Notes: generated from the letters alone by a model not told the origin. A DNA stretch of 64,000 nucleotides from Verrucomicrobia bacterium Tous-C9LFEB (GCA_903970445.1 CAJCIP010000017.1:28951-92950); one strand, 5' to 3'. Positions 45,387 through 55,810 are shown, counted from the stretch's first letter. Made by a program: numbers and translations.

Positions 45387-48300
45387 ATGATTCTTCCTTT
45401 TGTCCGCGAGATGATGGCGGACCTGGAAAGCTCCCCTTCTTTTGAGCGTGTGCGGCACCACCTTGCGGGCGGCACGGGGCGGAGACGTGTGTCCGGCCTC
45501 ACAGCAACAGCCCGCGCCCTCTACTTGCCATATTTCGTGAGAGCCGGTCAGGCGCCTGCCCTTGTGCTGGTTCCCGATAACAAAGCGGCCGAGGCGCTGC
45601 ACAGCACCGTACTTGCGGCCTGCGAGCTGACAGGTGTACTGAAGTGCGAAGAAGTCCTGCGCCTTCCCGCGCATGATGTTCTGCCGTTCGAAAACATTTC
45701 GCCGCACCCGGAAATCCAGGAGCAACGCGCCTCGGCACTTTGGAAGATTTCTGGCGGACAGGCACGCCTGGTCATCGCTCCGGTAGAAGCCGCCTGCATG
45801 AAGCTCTTTCCGCGCGATTACTACGCCGCGCTCGCGCTTCGGCTGCGCAAGGGCGAAGAGCACATCCCGGAAATGCTCGTGGAGCACCTCGTCTCCGTTG
45901 GCTATACGCGCGTCGACGTCGTCGAGATGCAGGGCCAAGTCACCGTTCGCGGCGGCATTCTCGATGTGTATTCGCCGGAGATGGATCGCCCCGTGCGCAT
46001 TGACTTCTTCGGCGACGAGATCGAATCCATTCGCAAGTTCGATCCTGAAACGCAGCGCTCGAGCACGCAGCTCGACGAAGCTCTTCTACTGCCGCTCACG
46101 GAAACGCCCGCGACAGAAAAACTGCTCGAGGCGATTAATGCGCGACTCACGCGTTCCGGAACTGCCGCAGGCGCTGAGTTCGAGGGCGGCGAAACACCAC
46201 GCGAACTGCAGACCCATGTCGCGACTCGCGGCGGCGAGGCCACGATCTTTCCCGGGTGGGAGTTCTATGCACCGGTCAGCGGCGCCAGGTCTTCGCTGCT
46301 GGAGTTGATGGGCCCGCAGACCCGCGTTTTCGTCGAAGAGCCGGCCATGGTGACGAACCAGGGCGAGCGCTGGTGGAACAAAGTCGAGCAGCGGCACGAA
46401 CGCTCCGGCATCGGCTCACTTGTACGCGCAGAAGATCTTTACCTATCGCCATGGGACTTAGGCGACAAGATCAGCCATTGTCCTGGTGTGGAACTCGATC
46501 AGCTTGGCGCGGTAGACGTACTTGAAAGCGACCGCAGTGCGGGCAGCGAAATTGAATTTGCCACGCGGCCCACGATGCGCTTCCACGGTTCTATCCCCGC
46601 CATGATTGACGAGATTCGCAAGCTGATGGAAAGCGAAGCTCGCGTGTTAATCGCTGCGCCGAATCAGGGCGAAGTTGAACGCCTCGCAGGCCTGCTGCAG
46701 GAGTATGGCGTCCCGTACCGCATCGGCTGGCGTTCGGAGCACGCTGTATCAAACTCCGTCTACTCAGAATCGAGCTATCTCGCGGGCGAACTCCGCACGC
46801 CAGTCATCGTGCGCGCGGCAATTGCCAATGGCGTGCAGGTGCTCGATCTCGAACGATCCACCGCGCGGCAGGTCGTCGTCATCGGCGCAAACGATCTGAA
46901 CGACGATGCCGATGTAAACGCTCGTCCTGTCTCCCGCAAGTCGAAGACAGCTGCATTCGTTTCAGACTTCCGCGATCTCGCTGTCGGCGACTACGTCGTT
47001 CATGTGGAGCACGGCATCGCGCGCTACGAAGGCCTGCGCTCGTTCGATCAGCAGGTTGGGCCGCCGCTCGAAATGATGACGCTTCAGTTCGCGGACACCA
47101 CGCTGTACGTTCCTCTGACGCGTCTCGACCTCATCCAGAAGTATCGCTCGAGCGAAACCGGGCCGCCGCCCGAGTTGAACAAGCTGAGCAATCAGGCCTG
47201 GTCGAAGACGAAGGCTCGTGTGAAGAAGGCCATGGAAGACATGGCCGAAGAGCTGCTAAAGCTATACGCGCAACGCAAAGCTGCGGTAGGCACCGCGTTC
47301 TCTCCTGACTCCGCCATGCTGCGTGAGTTCGAAGACGCCTTCGACTTCAACGAAACGGACGATCAACTCAGCGCAATCTCAGACATCAAGGCTGATATGG
47401 AATCCACGCAGCCCATGGACCGGCTGCTCTGCGGCGACGTCGGCTACGGCAAGACGGAAGTCGCGATGCGTGCGGCCTTCAAAGCTGTGCAGGATGGTAA
47501 ACAGGTCGCCGTTCTTACGCCAACGACGATCCTCTGCTTCCAGCATTTTGAAAGCTTCAAGAAGCGCTTTGCAAATTTCCCCGTGACCGTAGAAATGATT
47601 TCGCGCTTTCGCACCGCAAAGGAAAAGAAAGACATTCTCGAACGCACCGAAGCAGGCAAGGTCGACATCCTCATCGGCACACACGCAATCCTCGCGCAGG
47701 GCGTGCGCTTTCAGGATTTGGGTTTGCTGGTTGTCGATGAAGAGCAACGCTTTGGCGTGCGCCACAAGGAACGGCTGAAACAGATGCGTGCCGCTATTGA
47801 TGTGCTGAGCATGTCGGCCACGCCTATCCCACGAACGCTGCACATGTCCCTCGTTGGCCTGCGCGACATGAGCGTGATCGAGACGCCGCCCAAAGATCGC
47901 ATGGCCATCCAGACTGTTGTCGCGAAATTCGACGAGAAGATCGTGCGCACTGCCATTGAGGTCGAGCTTGAGCGCGGCGGCCAGGTCTACTTCGTCTCCA
48001 ATCGCGTAGAAACGATATACGAATTCGCGGCTAAGATTCGCGAGCTGGTGCCGCAGGCGCGCGTGTCGGTTGGTCACGGTCAAATGCCGGAGTCGGAACT
48101 TGAAGACGTGATGCTTGGCTTCATGGAAGGCCGTTTCGATGTGCTGTGCGCGACGAGCATTGTCGAAAATGGGTTAGACGTTCCGCGCGCAAATACCATC
48201 ATCATCAACCGCGCGGATCGTCATGGCTTGAGCGAGCTCTATCAGCTTCGCGGACGTGTAGGTCGATCCAATCGCCGGGCGTATGCCTACCTGCTCATTC

Positions 48301-49283
48301 CGCCGGAACAACAACTCACGGAGATCGCGCGACGGAGGCTCGCGGCTCTCAAAGAGTTTTCTGACCTCGGCGCAGGCTTCAAGATTGCGGCCCTTGATCT
48401 CGAACTTCGTGGCGCAGGCAACATGCTGGGCGGCGAGCAAAGCGGTCACATCGAAGCCATCGGCTTCGAGATGTACACGACGATGCTCGAAGAAGCGGTG
48501 AGCCGCCTGAAGGGTGAGGGTCGGGAAGAACGTCCGCAAGTCACTGTCAATCTCGGCATCTCCCTGCGCATCGACGACAGCTACATCCCGGAAGAGAACC
48601 AGCGTCTGCGCATGTACAAACGCATCGCGGGCGCAGAAAGCGACGCCGTGCTCACCGATGTTCGCGCCGAACTGGAAGATCGCTATGGCAAACCACCCGA
48701 TCCGGTGCTGCATCTTCTTGCGGTTGGTGAGATGCGTTTGCTTTGCGAACGCCTGGGAATCGCGCAGATGGAACGCAAGCGCGTTGCAGCAGAAGAGCCA
48801 AAGAAAGCCGCACCAGTACCTGCGAAGGCCGCCGCCCCAGCAAGCAACATTCCTTCGCGCTGGGCGCCGGCTGCTCCACGTGCTCCATTGGCTGGCCGAC
48901 ATGGACAGGCGCCGCAGACGGCTTCTCTGCAATTCTCGAGCCGAGCCGCGCTCAATAGAACAGAAACAAACGCAACGCGCGCAGTCCGTGACGTTGTAGC
49001 AACAAAGGCTGCAGACGCTCCGACATCGAAAGCCGGGCAGATGAAAGCGATGCGTGACATGCTCTATGTCACCTTCAGCGAGAAGCTGCACGCTACGGCC
49101 GCCGAACCGGGCAAAGGTGTGAACGTCGGCTCGTTGATGAAGCTTGTCGCGCGCAACGCAAAGCAAGGTGCGCAGCTTACGCCGCAAGGTGTCCTCCGCT
49201 GGCCGCTGACAAGCGGCCAGGCGGAAGATGTCATCCGCGAAACGCGTGATCTGCTATCGGGCTTGGACGCCGCTGCTTCGTAA
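45387..49283 (+). CDS. mfd: Transcription-repair coupling factor Mfd
   Basis: 1298 residues, longer than the usual 1150. In order: UvrB-like N-terminal modules (about 60-400), the RNA-polymerase-interaction domain (DYVVHVEHGIARYEGL, about 533), the RecG-like motor with GDVGYGKTE (Walker A), DEEQRFG (Walker B) and the GRVGRSNRRAYAYLL box, and the C-terminal TRCF domain. A low-complexity Ala/Pro/Ser insert (about 1131-1221) splits this last domain. Mfd removes stalled polymerase and recruits UvrA. Confidence 0.96.
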   Translation: MILPFVREMMADLESSPSFERVRHHLAGGTGRRRVSGLTATARALYLPYFVRAGQAPALVLVPDNKAAEALHSTVLAACELTGVLKCEEVLRLPAHDVLPFENISPHPEIQEQRASALWKISGGQARLVIAPVEAACMKLFPRDYYAALALRLRKGEEHIPEMLVEHLVSVGYTRVDVVEMQGQVTVRGGILDVYSPEMDRPVRIDFFGDEIESIRKFDPETQRSSTQLDEALLLPLTETPATEKLLEAINARLTRSGTAAGAEFEGGETPRELQTHVATRGGEATIFPGWEFYAPVSGARSSLLELMGPQTRVFVEEPAMVTNQGERWWNKVEQRHERSGIGSLVRAEDLYLSPWDLGDKISHCPGVELDQLGAVDVLESDRSAGSEIEFATRPTMRFHGSIPAMIDEIRKLMESEARVLIAAPNQGEVERLAGLLQEYGVPYRIGWRSEHAVSNSVYSESSYLAGELRTPVIVRAAIANGVQVLDLERSTARQVVVIGANDLNDDADVNARPVSRKSKTAAFVSDFRDLAVGDYVVHVEHGIARYEGLRSFDQQVGPPLEMMTLQFADTTLYVPLTRLDLIQKYRSSETGPPPELNKLSNQAWSKTKARVKKAMEDMAEELLKLYAQRKAAVGTAFSPDSAMLREFEDAFDFNETDDQLSAISDIKADMESTQPMDRLLCGDVGYGKTEVAMRAAFKAVQDGKQVAVLTPTTILCFQHFESFKKRFANFPVTVEMISRFRTAKEKKDILERTEAGKVDILIGTHAILAQGVRFQDLGLLVVDEEQRFGVRHKERLKQMRAAIDVLSMSATPIPRTLHMSLVGLRDMSVIETPPKDRMAIQTVVAKFDEKIVRTAIEVELERGGQVYFVSNRVETIYEFAAKIRELVPQARVSVGHGQMPESELEDVMLGFMEGRFDVLCATSIVENGLDVPRANTIIINRADRHGLSELYQLRGRVGRSNRRAYAYLLIPPEQQLTEIARRRLAALKEFSDLGAGFKIAALDLELRGAGNMLGGEQSGHIEAIGFEMYTTMLEEAVSRLKGEGREERPQVTVNLGISLRIDDSYIPEENQRLRMYKRIAGAESDAVLTDVRAELEDRYGKPPDPVLHLLAVGEMRLLCERLGIAQMERKRVAAEEPKKAAPVPAKAAAPASNIPSRWAPAAPRAPLAGRHGQAPQTASLQFSSRAALNRTETNATRAVRDVVATKAADAPTSKAGQMKAMRDMLYVTFSEKLHATAAEPGKGVNVGSLMKLVARNAKQGAQLTPQGVLRWPLTSGQAEDVIRETRDLLSGLDAAAS

Positions 49284-49302
49284 TAAATCGTTAGGCGCCT
49301 GC

Positions 49303-50928
49303 TTACGGTGCCAGTGCTCCTGCTCGCGGACTTTCAGCTGACCCCTTGCGGATATAGATGCGATAAGAATCTCGCTCACCTGGGTCCGTGTCGCCGGGCA
49401 TCAACTCAGTGCCCTGGCGCATAAAGAAATGGCGCTCGACAACCATTTTGTAGTTCGCCGCCACATACGCTTCGAGCTCAGGCCACTGATCGAGCTTGCT
49501 GTACGAATTCGTTTTTTCGAACCATTCGTTACTCAGAACCAGCACCGTTGCGGGATCGCTCTGAGCGAATTGCCACCAGCGTTTCCGGTAGTACAGTGTC
49601 GCAGGATTGTTCGGATCGCTGAACAGCAGCAAATCGCCTGTATACCCGGTGTTCTCGACAAGCTGTAAGTGGTACAGCGCGTTCAAGCACCCATAGACAA
49701 GATCGAAACACTGCACCTTGCCTTGCAGCTCAGCCGTACCGCCCAGCGTTCGTAGATCGCTTTCGAGCTGCTCAGTAAACGGGCTCTCTGGACGAATGCG
49801 ATGTAGCGCCTGCATCTTGCGCGGCAACGCCCACAAAATGACGAAGAAGCAAGCAGCTACAGCAACGAGCCTCGGCCATCCTGGATACCGCATCGCCTGC
49901 AGGATCTCGATGCCAACGAGCAGTAATGTGAAGACAAGAATGGTGTAGCGGTGATGCGGAAATCCCTTTCCCTGAATGAAGTACGAAAGCCCTGCAACGG
50001 CCACGCCAGTGGCAATGGCCCACTTCTCCCAGGACCACGCACCAAACTTCCTCCAATTCACAATCGCCAATGGAATCGCTACGGCGACCAACAACATGAA
50101 CTTATGATCGAAGGCAGTGAGCAGATGACGCGGTGAAGCACGGTCGAAGGCAGAGTACGCGGGGAGCACGCGGCGCAGGATGAAAACAAAGCCTTCGATT
50201 GCGTGGTAATGCAAGAGAAATCCAATGTCGTAAGCGAAGACAGAAACTATGCCAGCCAGGCCCCAGGCCACATACGTAACGAACGCATTTCGCCGCTTCC
50301 ACAATATAAAACCGGCAAAGCCGAGCAGCACGAAACCCATTGGCAGAAACGTGGGCTTGATGGATGCGGCTACACCATTCGCAATGCCGAACAGCAGCAT
50401 CCATAAAGGTCTGCGATCGCGTACAGCGCGGAACAAGGCCAAGTAGCCAAGCACCAGGAGAACCGTGATCACCTGCTCACGCTCGACGGAAAACCCTGGA
50501 CCTTCGGTGCCGTGCAGCGCAACGAAGAAGCAGCCGGCGAACAAACCTGCGAGCCAGTCGTATGGCTTCGCGATGGCGATGAGACCAAGCGTCATCACCG
50601 CGAGCAAGAAGAAGTCGTAAACACGCCAGGCGATGTCACTGCCGCCAAAGATTCGCATCGCCAGCCCTTCGGTGTAATAGGCGCCGGGCATGTTGTTGTC
50701 CGTGATGTCAACGTAAGGCCGCATGCCGTGTCGAGTCAGGAACTCGACATAATGCATGATCGGAGCATCAAGTGCCAGCGGCCAGTGAACAGTTTCAAAG
50801 ACGTAGTACACCGCGGAAACGAGCAGCATGATGGACAGCAGCATTCGGGTACGCCTCACCAGCCCATCCGCGGGGGTCGGCGCGGCGTGGCCGCTTAGCG
50901 ATGGTGTTCCGGGCGCGACATAGGTCAT
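49303..50928 (-). CDS. GT39-like multi-pass membrane glycosyltransferase
   Basis: 541 residues with about 11 hydrophobic segments and a soluble C-terminal part. The first loop ITDNNMPGAYYTEG, with paired acidic/Asn residues after helix 1, is like the sugar-phosphate-lipid-binding loop of the PMT/ArnT (GT-C) superfamily. Donor and acceptor are unknown. It converges with mfd (19-bp gap) and is divergent from the DUF885 gene. Confidence 0.75.
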   Translation of the reverse strand: MTYVAPGTPSLSGHAAPTPADGLVRRTRMLLSIMLLVSAVYYVFETVHWPLALDAPIMHYVEFLTRHGMRPYVDITDNNMPGAYYTEGLAMRIFGGSDIAWRVYDFFLLAVMTLGLIAIAKPYDWLAGLFAGCFFVALHGTEGPGFSVEREQVITVLLVLGYLALFRAVRDRRPLWMLLFGIANGVAASIKPTFLPMGFVLLGFAGFILWKRRNAFVTYVAWGLAGIVSVFAYDIGFLLHYHAIEGFVFILRRVLPAYSAFDRASPRHLLTAFDHKFMLLVAVAIPLAIVNWRKFGAWSWEKWAIATGVAVAGLSYFIQGKGFPHHRYTILVFTLLLVGIEILQAMRYPGWPRLVAVAACFFVILWALPRKMQALHRIRPESPFTEQLESDLRTLGGTAELQGKVQCFDLVYGCLNALYHLQLVENTGYTGDLLLFSDPNNPATLYYRKRWWQFAQSDPATVLVLSNEWFEKTNSYSKLDQWPELEAYVAANYKMVVERHFFMRQGTELMPGDTDPGERDSYRIYIRKGSAESPRAGALAP

Positions 50929-51058
50929 GTGGACAGCACCATCTTACCCGCGCAGCACGCCGGTCATCTGTGCCTCAGGTGCGTCTTCCTCCGAACGCAC
51001 AACGAGCTGCGCCACTTCGCTACGCATCGGATCGCAGCCTCTCCGGTACACTCGGCGC

Positions 51059-52840
51059 ATGCGCTTCCTTTGCAGCTTCGCCGCATTTTCTATCGTTCTC
51101 ACTGGATTGCTACCAATGACCCAAGCTACCGCTCAAAAGCTCTCAGCCGATGGGGCAGGCCAGACGTTCACCTATCTGGCAGATCAATACTTTGATCAGG
51201 TTTACTTCAAGTTTTCACCGACAGCTGCCACGCAGGCCGGTCTGCACCAGTACGACACGCAGCTCGAGAACTACTCAGCAGCGGGCGTGCAGCGACAGGT
51301 CGCGGCTTTGCAAACCTGGGAAAAGAAAATCTTAGCCATTGACCCGTCCGCGCTCGATGCCGAACCCGCAGCCGACCGTGAAATTCTGCTGAACAGCATT
51401 CGCGGCACACTCTTGCAGCTACAGGTGATTCGTGGGTGGGAGAAGAATCCTGACAGCTACTCGAGCGGCGTTACCGGATCGATCTTCACGATCATGGAAC
51501 GTCCCTATGCCCCTGTGAATACACGTCTGCGTGCGGCAGTTGAGCGTGAGCGGCAGATCCCGCAGGTGTTTGCTGAAGCCCGCAAGAACCTCAGGAACCC
51601 GCCGCGGATTTACACCGAGATTGCGCTCGAACAGATCGACGGTCTCATCAGCTTCTTCCAGAATGATGTGCCCAGCGCGTTCGCAGCGGCTGACGATCCC
51701 AAAGCAAAGGCTGACTTCGCGACAACGAACGCGGCGGTCATCGAGGCGCTCACATCGTATGGCGCATGGATGAAGAGTGAGCTGCTCCCTCGCTCGAACG
51801 GCGACTACCGTTACGGCGCCGATACATACCGCAAGGCTCTGCTGTACCAGGAGATGGTCGACACACCGCTCGATCATCTTCTTGCAGTCGGTTATGCAGA
51901 CCTGCACAGGAACCAGGCTGAGTTCGCACGTGTAGCGAAGGAAATCGATCCTTCCAAGACGCCTCAGGAAGAGCTGGCGGAGCTAGCCACAATCCACCCT
52001 GCGCCCGACAAGCTGCTGACGGCCTTCCACGATGAATTTGATACGCTGATCTCCTTCATCCGCACACATCAGATCATTACCATCCCCAGCGAGGTGCAGC
52101 CGACACTCGAGGAGACGCCGCCATTTATGCGCGCCACAACACAAGCCTCGATGGATACGCCCGGCCCGTTCGAAAAAGGCACAACTAAAGCCTACTTCAA
52201 CGTGACGCTGCCCGAAGCGGGCTGGTCAAAGGAACGCATCGCGGAACACATGGCAGCGTTCAACGTCGGCACACTGGTGTCAACGGGAGTGCACGAAGCT
52301 TATCCAGGCCATTACGTTCAGTTCCTCTGGCAGGATCAGTTTCCTTCCAAGGTTCGCAAGCTTATCGGAGCAGGGACCAACATCGAAGGCTGGGCGCACT
52401 ACTGCGAACAGATGATGCTGGACGAGGGTTACGGCCAGCCAGGCACCGGCGCGAAGGATGCTCGCGAGGCCAAGCTGATTCGGCTCGGCCAACTGCAGGA
52501 TGCACTGTTGCGCGATGCTCGCTTCATCGTTGCTATTCGCATGCATACCGCAATCGGCGGTGCGATGAGCTTCGACGAGGCGGTGGACTTCTTCGTGAAA
52601 GAAGGCTACCAATCCAAGTCCATCGGCACGATGGAAGCTAAGCGCGGCACATCGGACGCGCTCTACCTCTACTACACACTTGGCAAGCTCGAGATCATGA
52701 AGCTTCGCGAAGACGTGCGCCAACGCCGGGGCGCATCCTTCAGCCTGGAAAATTTCCACAACGACCTCATGCGCCAGGGACTTGCACCGATCAAAATTGT
52801 GCGCAAGACGATGTTGCACGACGATTCGCCGGTGCTCTAG
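51059..52840 (+). CDS. DUF885 zinc metallopeptidase-like protein, secreted
   Basis: 593 residues from MRFLCSFAAF; the longer frame to 50927 overlaps the divergent gene. A signal peptide (about 1-26, ending QATAQ) is followed by an all-helical body. VHEAYPGHYVQFLW contains the HExxxxH zinc pattern of the family, and GWAHYCEQMMLDEG the downstream Glu. Family proteins are M3-like in fold and often annotated as dipeptidase-like; the substrate is unknown. galU follows 125 bp later. Confidence 0.9.
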   Translation: MRFLCSFAAFSIVLTGLLPMTQATAQKLSADGAGQTFTYLADQYFDQVYFKFSPTAATQAGLHQYDTQLENYSAAGVQRQVAALQTWEKKILAIDPSALDAEPAADREILLNSIRGTLLQLQVIRGWEKNPDSYSSGVTGSIFTIMERPYAPVNTRLRAAVERERQIPQVFAEARKNLRNPPRIYTEIALEQIDGLISFFQNDVPSAFAAADDPKAKADFATTNAAVIEALTSYGAWMKSELLPRSNGDYRYGADTYRKALLYQEMVDTPLDHLLAVGYADLHRNQAEFARVAKEIDPSKTPQEELAELATIHPAPDKLLTAFHDEFDTLISFIRTHQIITIPSEVQPTLEETPPFMRATTQASMDTPGPFEKGTTKAYFNVTLPEAGWSKERIAEHMAAFNVGTLVSTGVHEAYPGHYVQFLWQDQFPSKVRKLIGAGTNIEGWAHYCEQMMLDEGYGQPGTGAKDAREAKLIRLGQLQDALLRDARFIVAIRMHTAIGGAMSFDEAVDFFVKEGYQSKSIGTMEAKRGTSDALYLYYTLGKLEIMKLREDVRQRRGASFSLENFHNDLMRQGLAPIKIVRKTMLHDDSPVL

Positions 52841-52965
52841 TTGCTTTGAAGAGATAGATCGGCTACAACTTCGTCACACGGAACTGTCACGCAGGCGCTA
52901 TCGTCCATACCGCTCTTAGTTGTTAGCATGGCAGGGTTGAGTTTTCGCTTGAGGTAGTTGTTCCT

Positions 52966-53841
52966 ATGGCAGCAAAAATCCGCAAGGCTGTGTTTCCTGC
53001 CGCGGGTATGGGCACCCGTTTTCTTCCCGCCACAAAAGCCACTCCGAAGGAGATGCTGCCGCTCGTCGACAAGCCACTGATTCAGTACGGCGTTGAAGAG
53101 GCCGTTGCTGCAGGCTGCACCGAGATCATCATCATCACCAGCCGCTCAAAAACCACGATGGAGGACCACTTCGATAAGTCGTGGGATCTGGAACATGCAC
53201 TCGAAGAGAAAGGCAAGACCGAGCTGCTTCAGATCGTGCGCTCCGTTACCAACATTGCGCACATCACCTATACCCGGCAGGCAGAAGCTCTCGGTCTAGG
53301 CCACGCAGTTCTCCAGGCGAAATCGTTGGTGGGCGATGAGCCGTTTGCGGTGATTCTTCCCGACGACATCGTCGACGCGGAAGTGCCATGCATGAAGCAG
53401 ATGGTGGAAGCCTTCGAACGCACAGGCAGCTCGATCCTTGGCTCGGAGGTGGTCGAAGGTGCAGCGATCTCCAATTACGGCTGCCTGGATTGCACGCCGG
53501 ATCCGCTCAATCCCAGGTTGCTGGATATCCGGAACTTGGTGGAGAAGCCAAAAGCATCAGAAGCTCCCAGTCAGAACGCGATCATTGGCCGCTACATACT
53601 CACGCCGCTCATCTTCGACATGCTCGAATCCGTGCAGCCCGGCGCAGGTGGGGAAATTCAACTCACCGATGGCATCAAGGCGCTGCTGGAATACGAGCGC
53701 GTTTACGGCTTTAGTTATGAGGGCAAACGCCACGATGCAGGCGACAAGCTGGGCTTCCTGAAAGCTACAGTCGAGTTCGCATTGAAGCGCGACGACCTTG
53801 GACCGAAATTTCGTGAGTGGCTGCGAAGCCAGCAGTTCTAG
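52966..53841 (+). CDS. galU: UTP-glucose-1-phosphate uridylyltransferase
   Basis: 291 residues. N-terminal nucleotide-binding motif FPAAGMGTRFLPATKATPKE, VDKPLIQYGVEEA, and later NYGCLD and IQLTDGIKALL are those of bacterial GalU. It makes UDP-glucose for envelope polysaccharides and storage sugars. GAGGTAG precedes the ATG. It converges with brnA with only 6 bp between the stops. Confidence 0.95.
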   Translation: MAAKIRKAVFPAAGMGTRFLPATKATPKEMLPLVDKPLIQYGVEEAVAAGCTEIIIITSRSKTTMEDHFDKSWDLEHALEEKGKTELLQIVRSVTNIAHITYTRQAEALGLGHAVLQAKSLVGDEPFAVILPDDIVDAEVPCMKQMVEAFERTGSSILGSEVVEGAAISNYGCLDCTPDPLNPRLLDIRNLVEKPKASEAPSQNAIIGRYILTPLIFDMLESVQPGAGGEIQLTDGIKALLEYERVYGFSYEGKRHDAGDKLGFLKATVEFALKRDDLGPKFREWLRSQQF

Positions 53842-53847
53842 GCGTGC

Positions 53848-54042
53848 TTAGCTAGCTTTCCGCCGGCCTGCAATCGGTTCTGCCTTTGCCGGAAAGTAAA
53901 CGCGCTTGCCTTGGCCTATCGGTCGCTCCGGAATGTCATCGGTGTTGATGAGTTCGTCCGGCATTTCTGCGAGGCGGCGAATCTCTTCCAGTGATTCAAT
54001 GCTGATCGGGTCGCCTTGTTTTCTCTTATAGGTTCTGTTCAT
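53848..54042 (-). CDS. brnA: BrnA-like antitoxin, short form
   Basis: 64 residues from MNRTYKRKQG; GGAGGAGGGGAGGAC just before the ATG is a very strong ribosome site. It contains MPDELINTDDIPERP, the toxin-binding segment seen in BrnA-type antitoxins, but ends soon after, without the ribbon-helix-helix domain that usually follows. It overlaps the end of brnT by 17 bases. With no DNA-binding domain it may not autoregulate. The end lies 6 bp from galU. Confidence 0.7.
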   Translation of the reverse strand: MNRTYKRKQGDPISIESLEEIRRLAEMPDELINTDDIPERPIGQGKRVYFPAKAEPIAGRRKAS

Positions 54043-54313
54043 AAGTCCTCCCCTCCTCCGGTGTCGCCTTCCTTGCTGAAATGATACGCACAAAGAGGTC
54101 CTCAGTGTCTGCGGCCTCGAGGTGGATCACGATGACCACTAGCGTTCCACCAATGAGTCCTGTGGTCCGCATGCGCTGCTCTCCGTCAACGACAGAGTCT
54201 TCTTCAGTCAGTCGGAACGGATCGTCGAATACGAGTGAAGCCGTCTGGAAGCTGATCCCATGGACGCGTCGATTCCGGGCTGCCTTGTTCTCGTCCCACT
54301 CGAAGTAGATCAT
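54026..54313 (-). CDS. brnT: BrnT-family toxin
   Basis: 95 residues: MIYFEWDENKAARNRRVHGISF is the BrnT start (FxWDxxKxxxNxxKHGVxF), followed by ASLVFDDPF and TTGLIGGTLVVIVIH; the RIISARKATPEEGRTYEQ end is also typical. BrnT is a ribonuclease that inhibits translation and is bound by BrnA. It starts 18 bp after the ATP-grasp stop, so the usual operator region upstream is missing and it may be read from the upstream gene. Confidence 0.9.
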   Translation of the reverse strand: MIYFEWDENKAARNRRVHGISFQTASLVFDDPFRLTEEDSVVDGEQRMRTTGLIGGTLVVIVIHLEAADTEDLFVRIISARKATPEEGRTYEQNL

Positions 54314-54331
54314 TCCAACGCGAAACCACTC

Positions 54332-55810
54332 CTACTGGCTCAGCACCCAGGTGTCCTTGCTTCCACCACCCTGCGAGCTATTCACCACGAGCGATCCCTT
54401 CGTCAGCGCGACGCGCGTCAAGCCGCCGGGCACAATCGTGACCTTATCGCCGTACAGCACATAAGGCCGTAGATCGACATGCCTTGGCTCCAGACGATCA
54501 CCTACCAGACACGGTGCGCGCGAAAAGCTGATCGTCGGCTGAGCGATATAGTTTCTCGGGTTTGCTTTGATCTTCTCGGCAAAAGCTTCGCGCTGCTCCG
54601 GCGTGGCATGTGGTCCGATGAGCATGCCGTAGCCGCCGCTTTCCCCCACCGCCTTCACGACCAGCTTGTCCAAATTTGCGAGCACATGCTGCCGGTCTTT
54701 GTCCCGCATGCAGAGAAACGTCTCCACGTTGTTCAAGATCGGATCCTGCTTCAGGTAGTAGCGAATGATGTCCGGCACAAACGCGTACAGCGCCTTGTCA
54801 TCGGCCACACCGGTTCCGAACGCGTTGGCCAGTGTGACGTTTCCGGCGCGATACGCGTTGAACAGCCCAGCCACACCAAGAATCGAATCCGGACGAAACG
54901 ACAGAGGGTCGATGAAGTCGTCATCGACGCGACGGTAAACAACATCCACGCGCCGCAGGCCACTCGTCGTACGCATGTAGCAGACGTTGTCGTGCACCAC
55001 CATGTCGCGGCCTTCAACCAGCTCAATGCCCATCTGCCGCGCGAGATACGCGTGTTCAAAGTACGCAGAGTTGAAGACTCCGGGCGACAGCAGAACGATA
55101 TTCGGCTCCGGCCGGCCTTCCGGTGCAAGCGAGCGCAGCGTGCCCAGCAGCGCCTGCGTGTAATGCTCGATCGGGCGCACGTTGTAGCTGCGGAACAGCT
55201 GCGGAAAAATCCGCTTCATCACGCGCCGGTTCGTCAGCATATAGCTCACGCCGGAAGGCACGCGAAGATTGTCTTCCAGCACGACAAAGTCGCCGTTCTC
55301 CAGACGAATGAGATCGGTTCCGCAAATAGCGACATACACATTGCGCGGCACCTGCAGGCCCTGCATCTGCCGCCGGAACTGCGGGCAGGAATACACCAGT
55401 TCGCGCGGAACAACTCCGTCCTGCAGGATGCGGCCCTCGTTGTAGATGTCTTTCAGGAAGAGGTTCAGCGCGGTGATGCGTTGCGTCAGCCCCTCTTCGA
55501 CCTTTGTCCACTCCGCAGCGGTAATGATGCGCGGAAGCATGTCATACGGAAATATTCTTTCCGTACCTTCTTCGCGCCCATACACGCTGAAGGTGATGCC
55601 CTGATTCAGAAAGCTGAGATCGGCAGACTGCTTACGCCGCTGAATCTCTTCCGTGGGCAGCGCTGCAAAATGCTCCAGAAGAGGCATGTAGTGCGGGTGC
55701 AGCTCGTTTTCCGCCTCAAACATCTCATCGTAGGCCTCGTTGAGCACATAACCCGACAGGGCTTCCAACTCGGACGGGTTGAGCGAGGCTTCCGGCGCTG
55801 CATTTTCCAT
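54332..55810 (-). CDS. Circularly permuted ATP-grasp type 2 protein
   Basis: 492 residues. Conserved segments include [11 protein letters not shown], the [17 protein letters not shown] block, [35 protein letters not shown] and [15 protein letters not shown]. The family (DUF404/DUF407 type) has an ATP-grasp fold and is thought to make peptide-like bonds. It commonly sits next to an alpha-E domain gene and a transglutaminase-like gene; neither is here. Downstream is brnTA. Confidence 0.9.
   Translation of the reverse strand: MENAAPEASLNPSELEALSGYVLNEAYDEMFEAENELHPHYMPLLEHFAALPTEEIQRRKQSADLSFLNQGITFSVYGREEGTERIFPYDMLPRIITAAEWTKVEEGLTQRITALNLFLKDIYNEGRILQDGVVPRELVYSCPQFRRQMQGLQVPRNVYVAICGTDLIRLENGDFVVLEDNLRVPSGVSYMLTNRRVMKRIFPQLFRSYNVRPIEHYTQALLGTLRSLAPEGRPEPNIVLLSPGVFNSAYFEHAYLARQMGIELVEGRDMVVHDNVCYMRTTSGLRRVDVVYRRVDDDFIDPLSFRPDSILGVAGLFNAYRAGNVTLANAFGTGVADDKALYAFVPDIIRYYLKQDPILNNVETFLCMRDKDRQHVLANLDKLVVKAVGESGGYGMLIGPHATPEQREAFAEKIKANPRNYIAQPTISFSRAPCLVGDRLEPRHVDLRPYVLYGDKVTIVPGGLTRVALTKGSLVVNSSQGGGSKDTWVLSQ

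Noticed and set aside
48174..49187. 337-codon minus-strand frame
   Set aside because: Antisense to the C-terminal part of mfd, including the low-complexity insert; no coherent protein.
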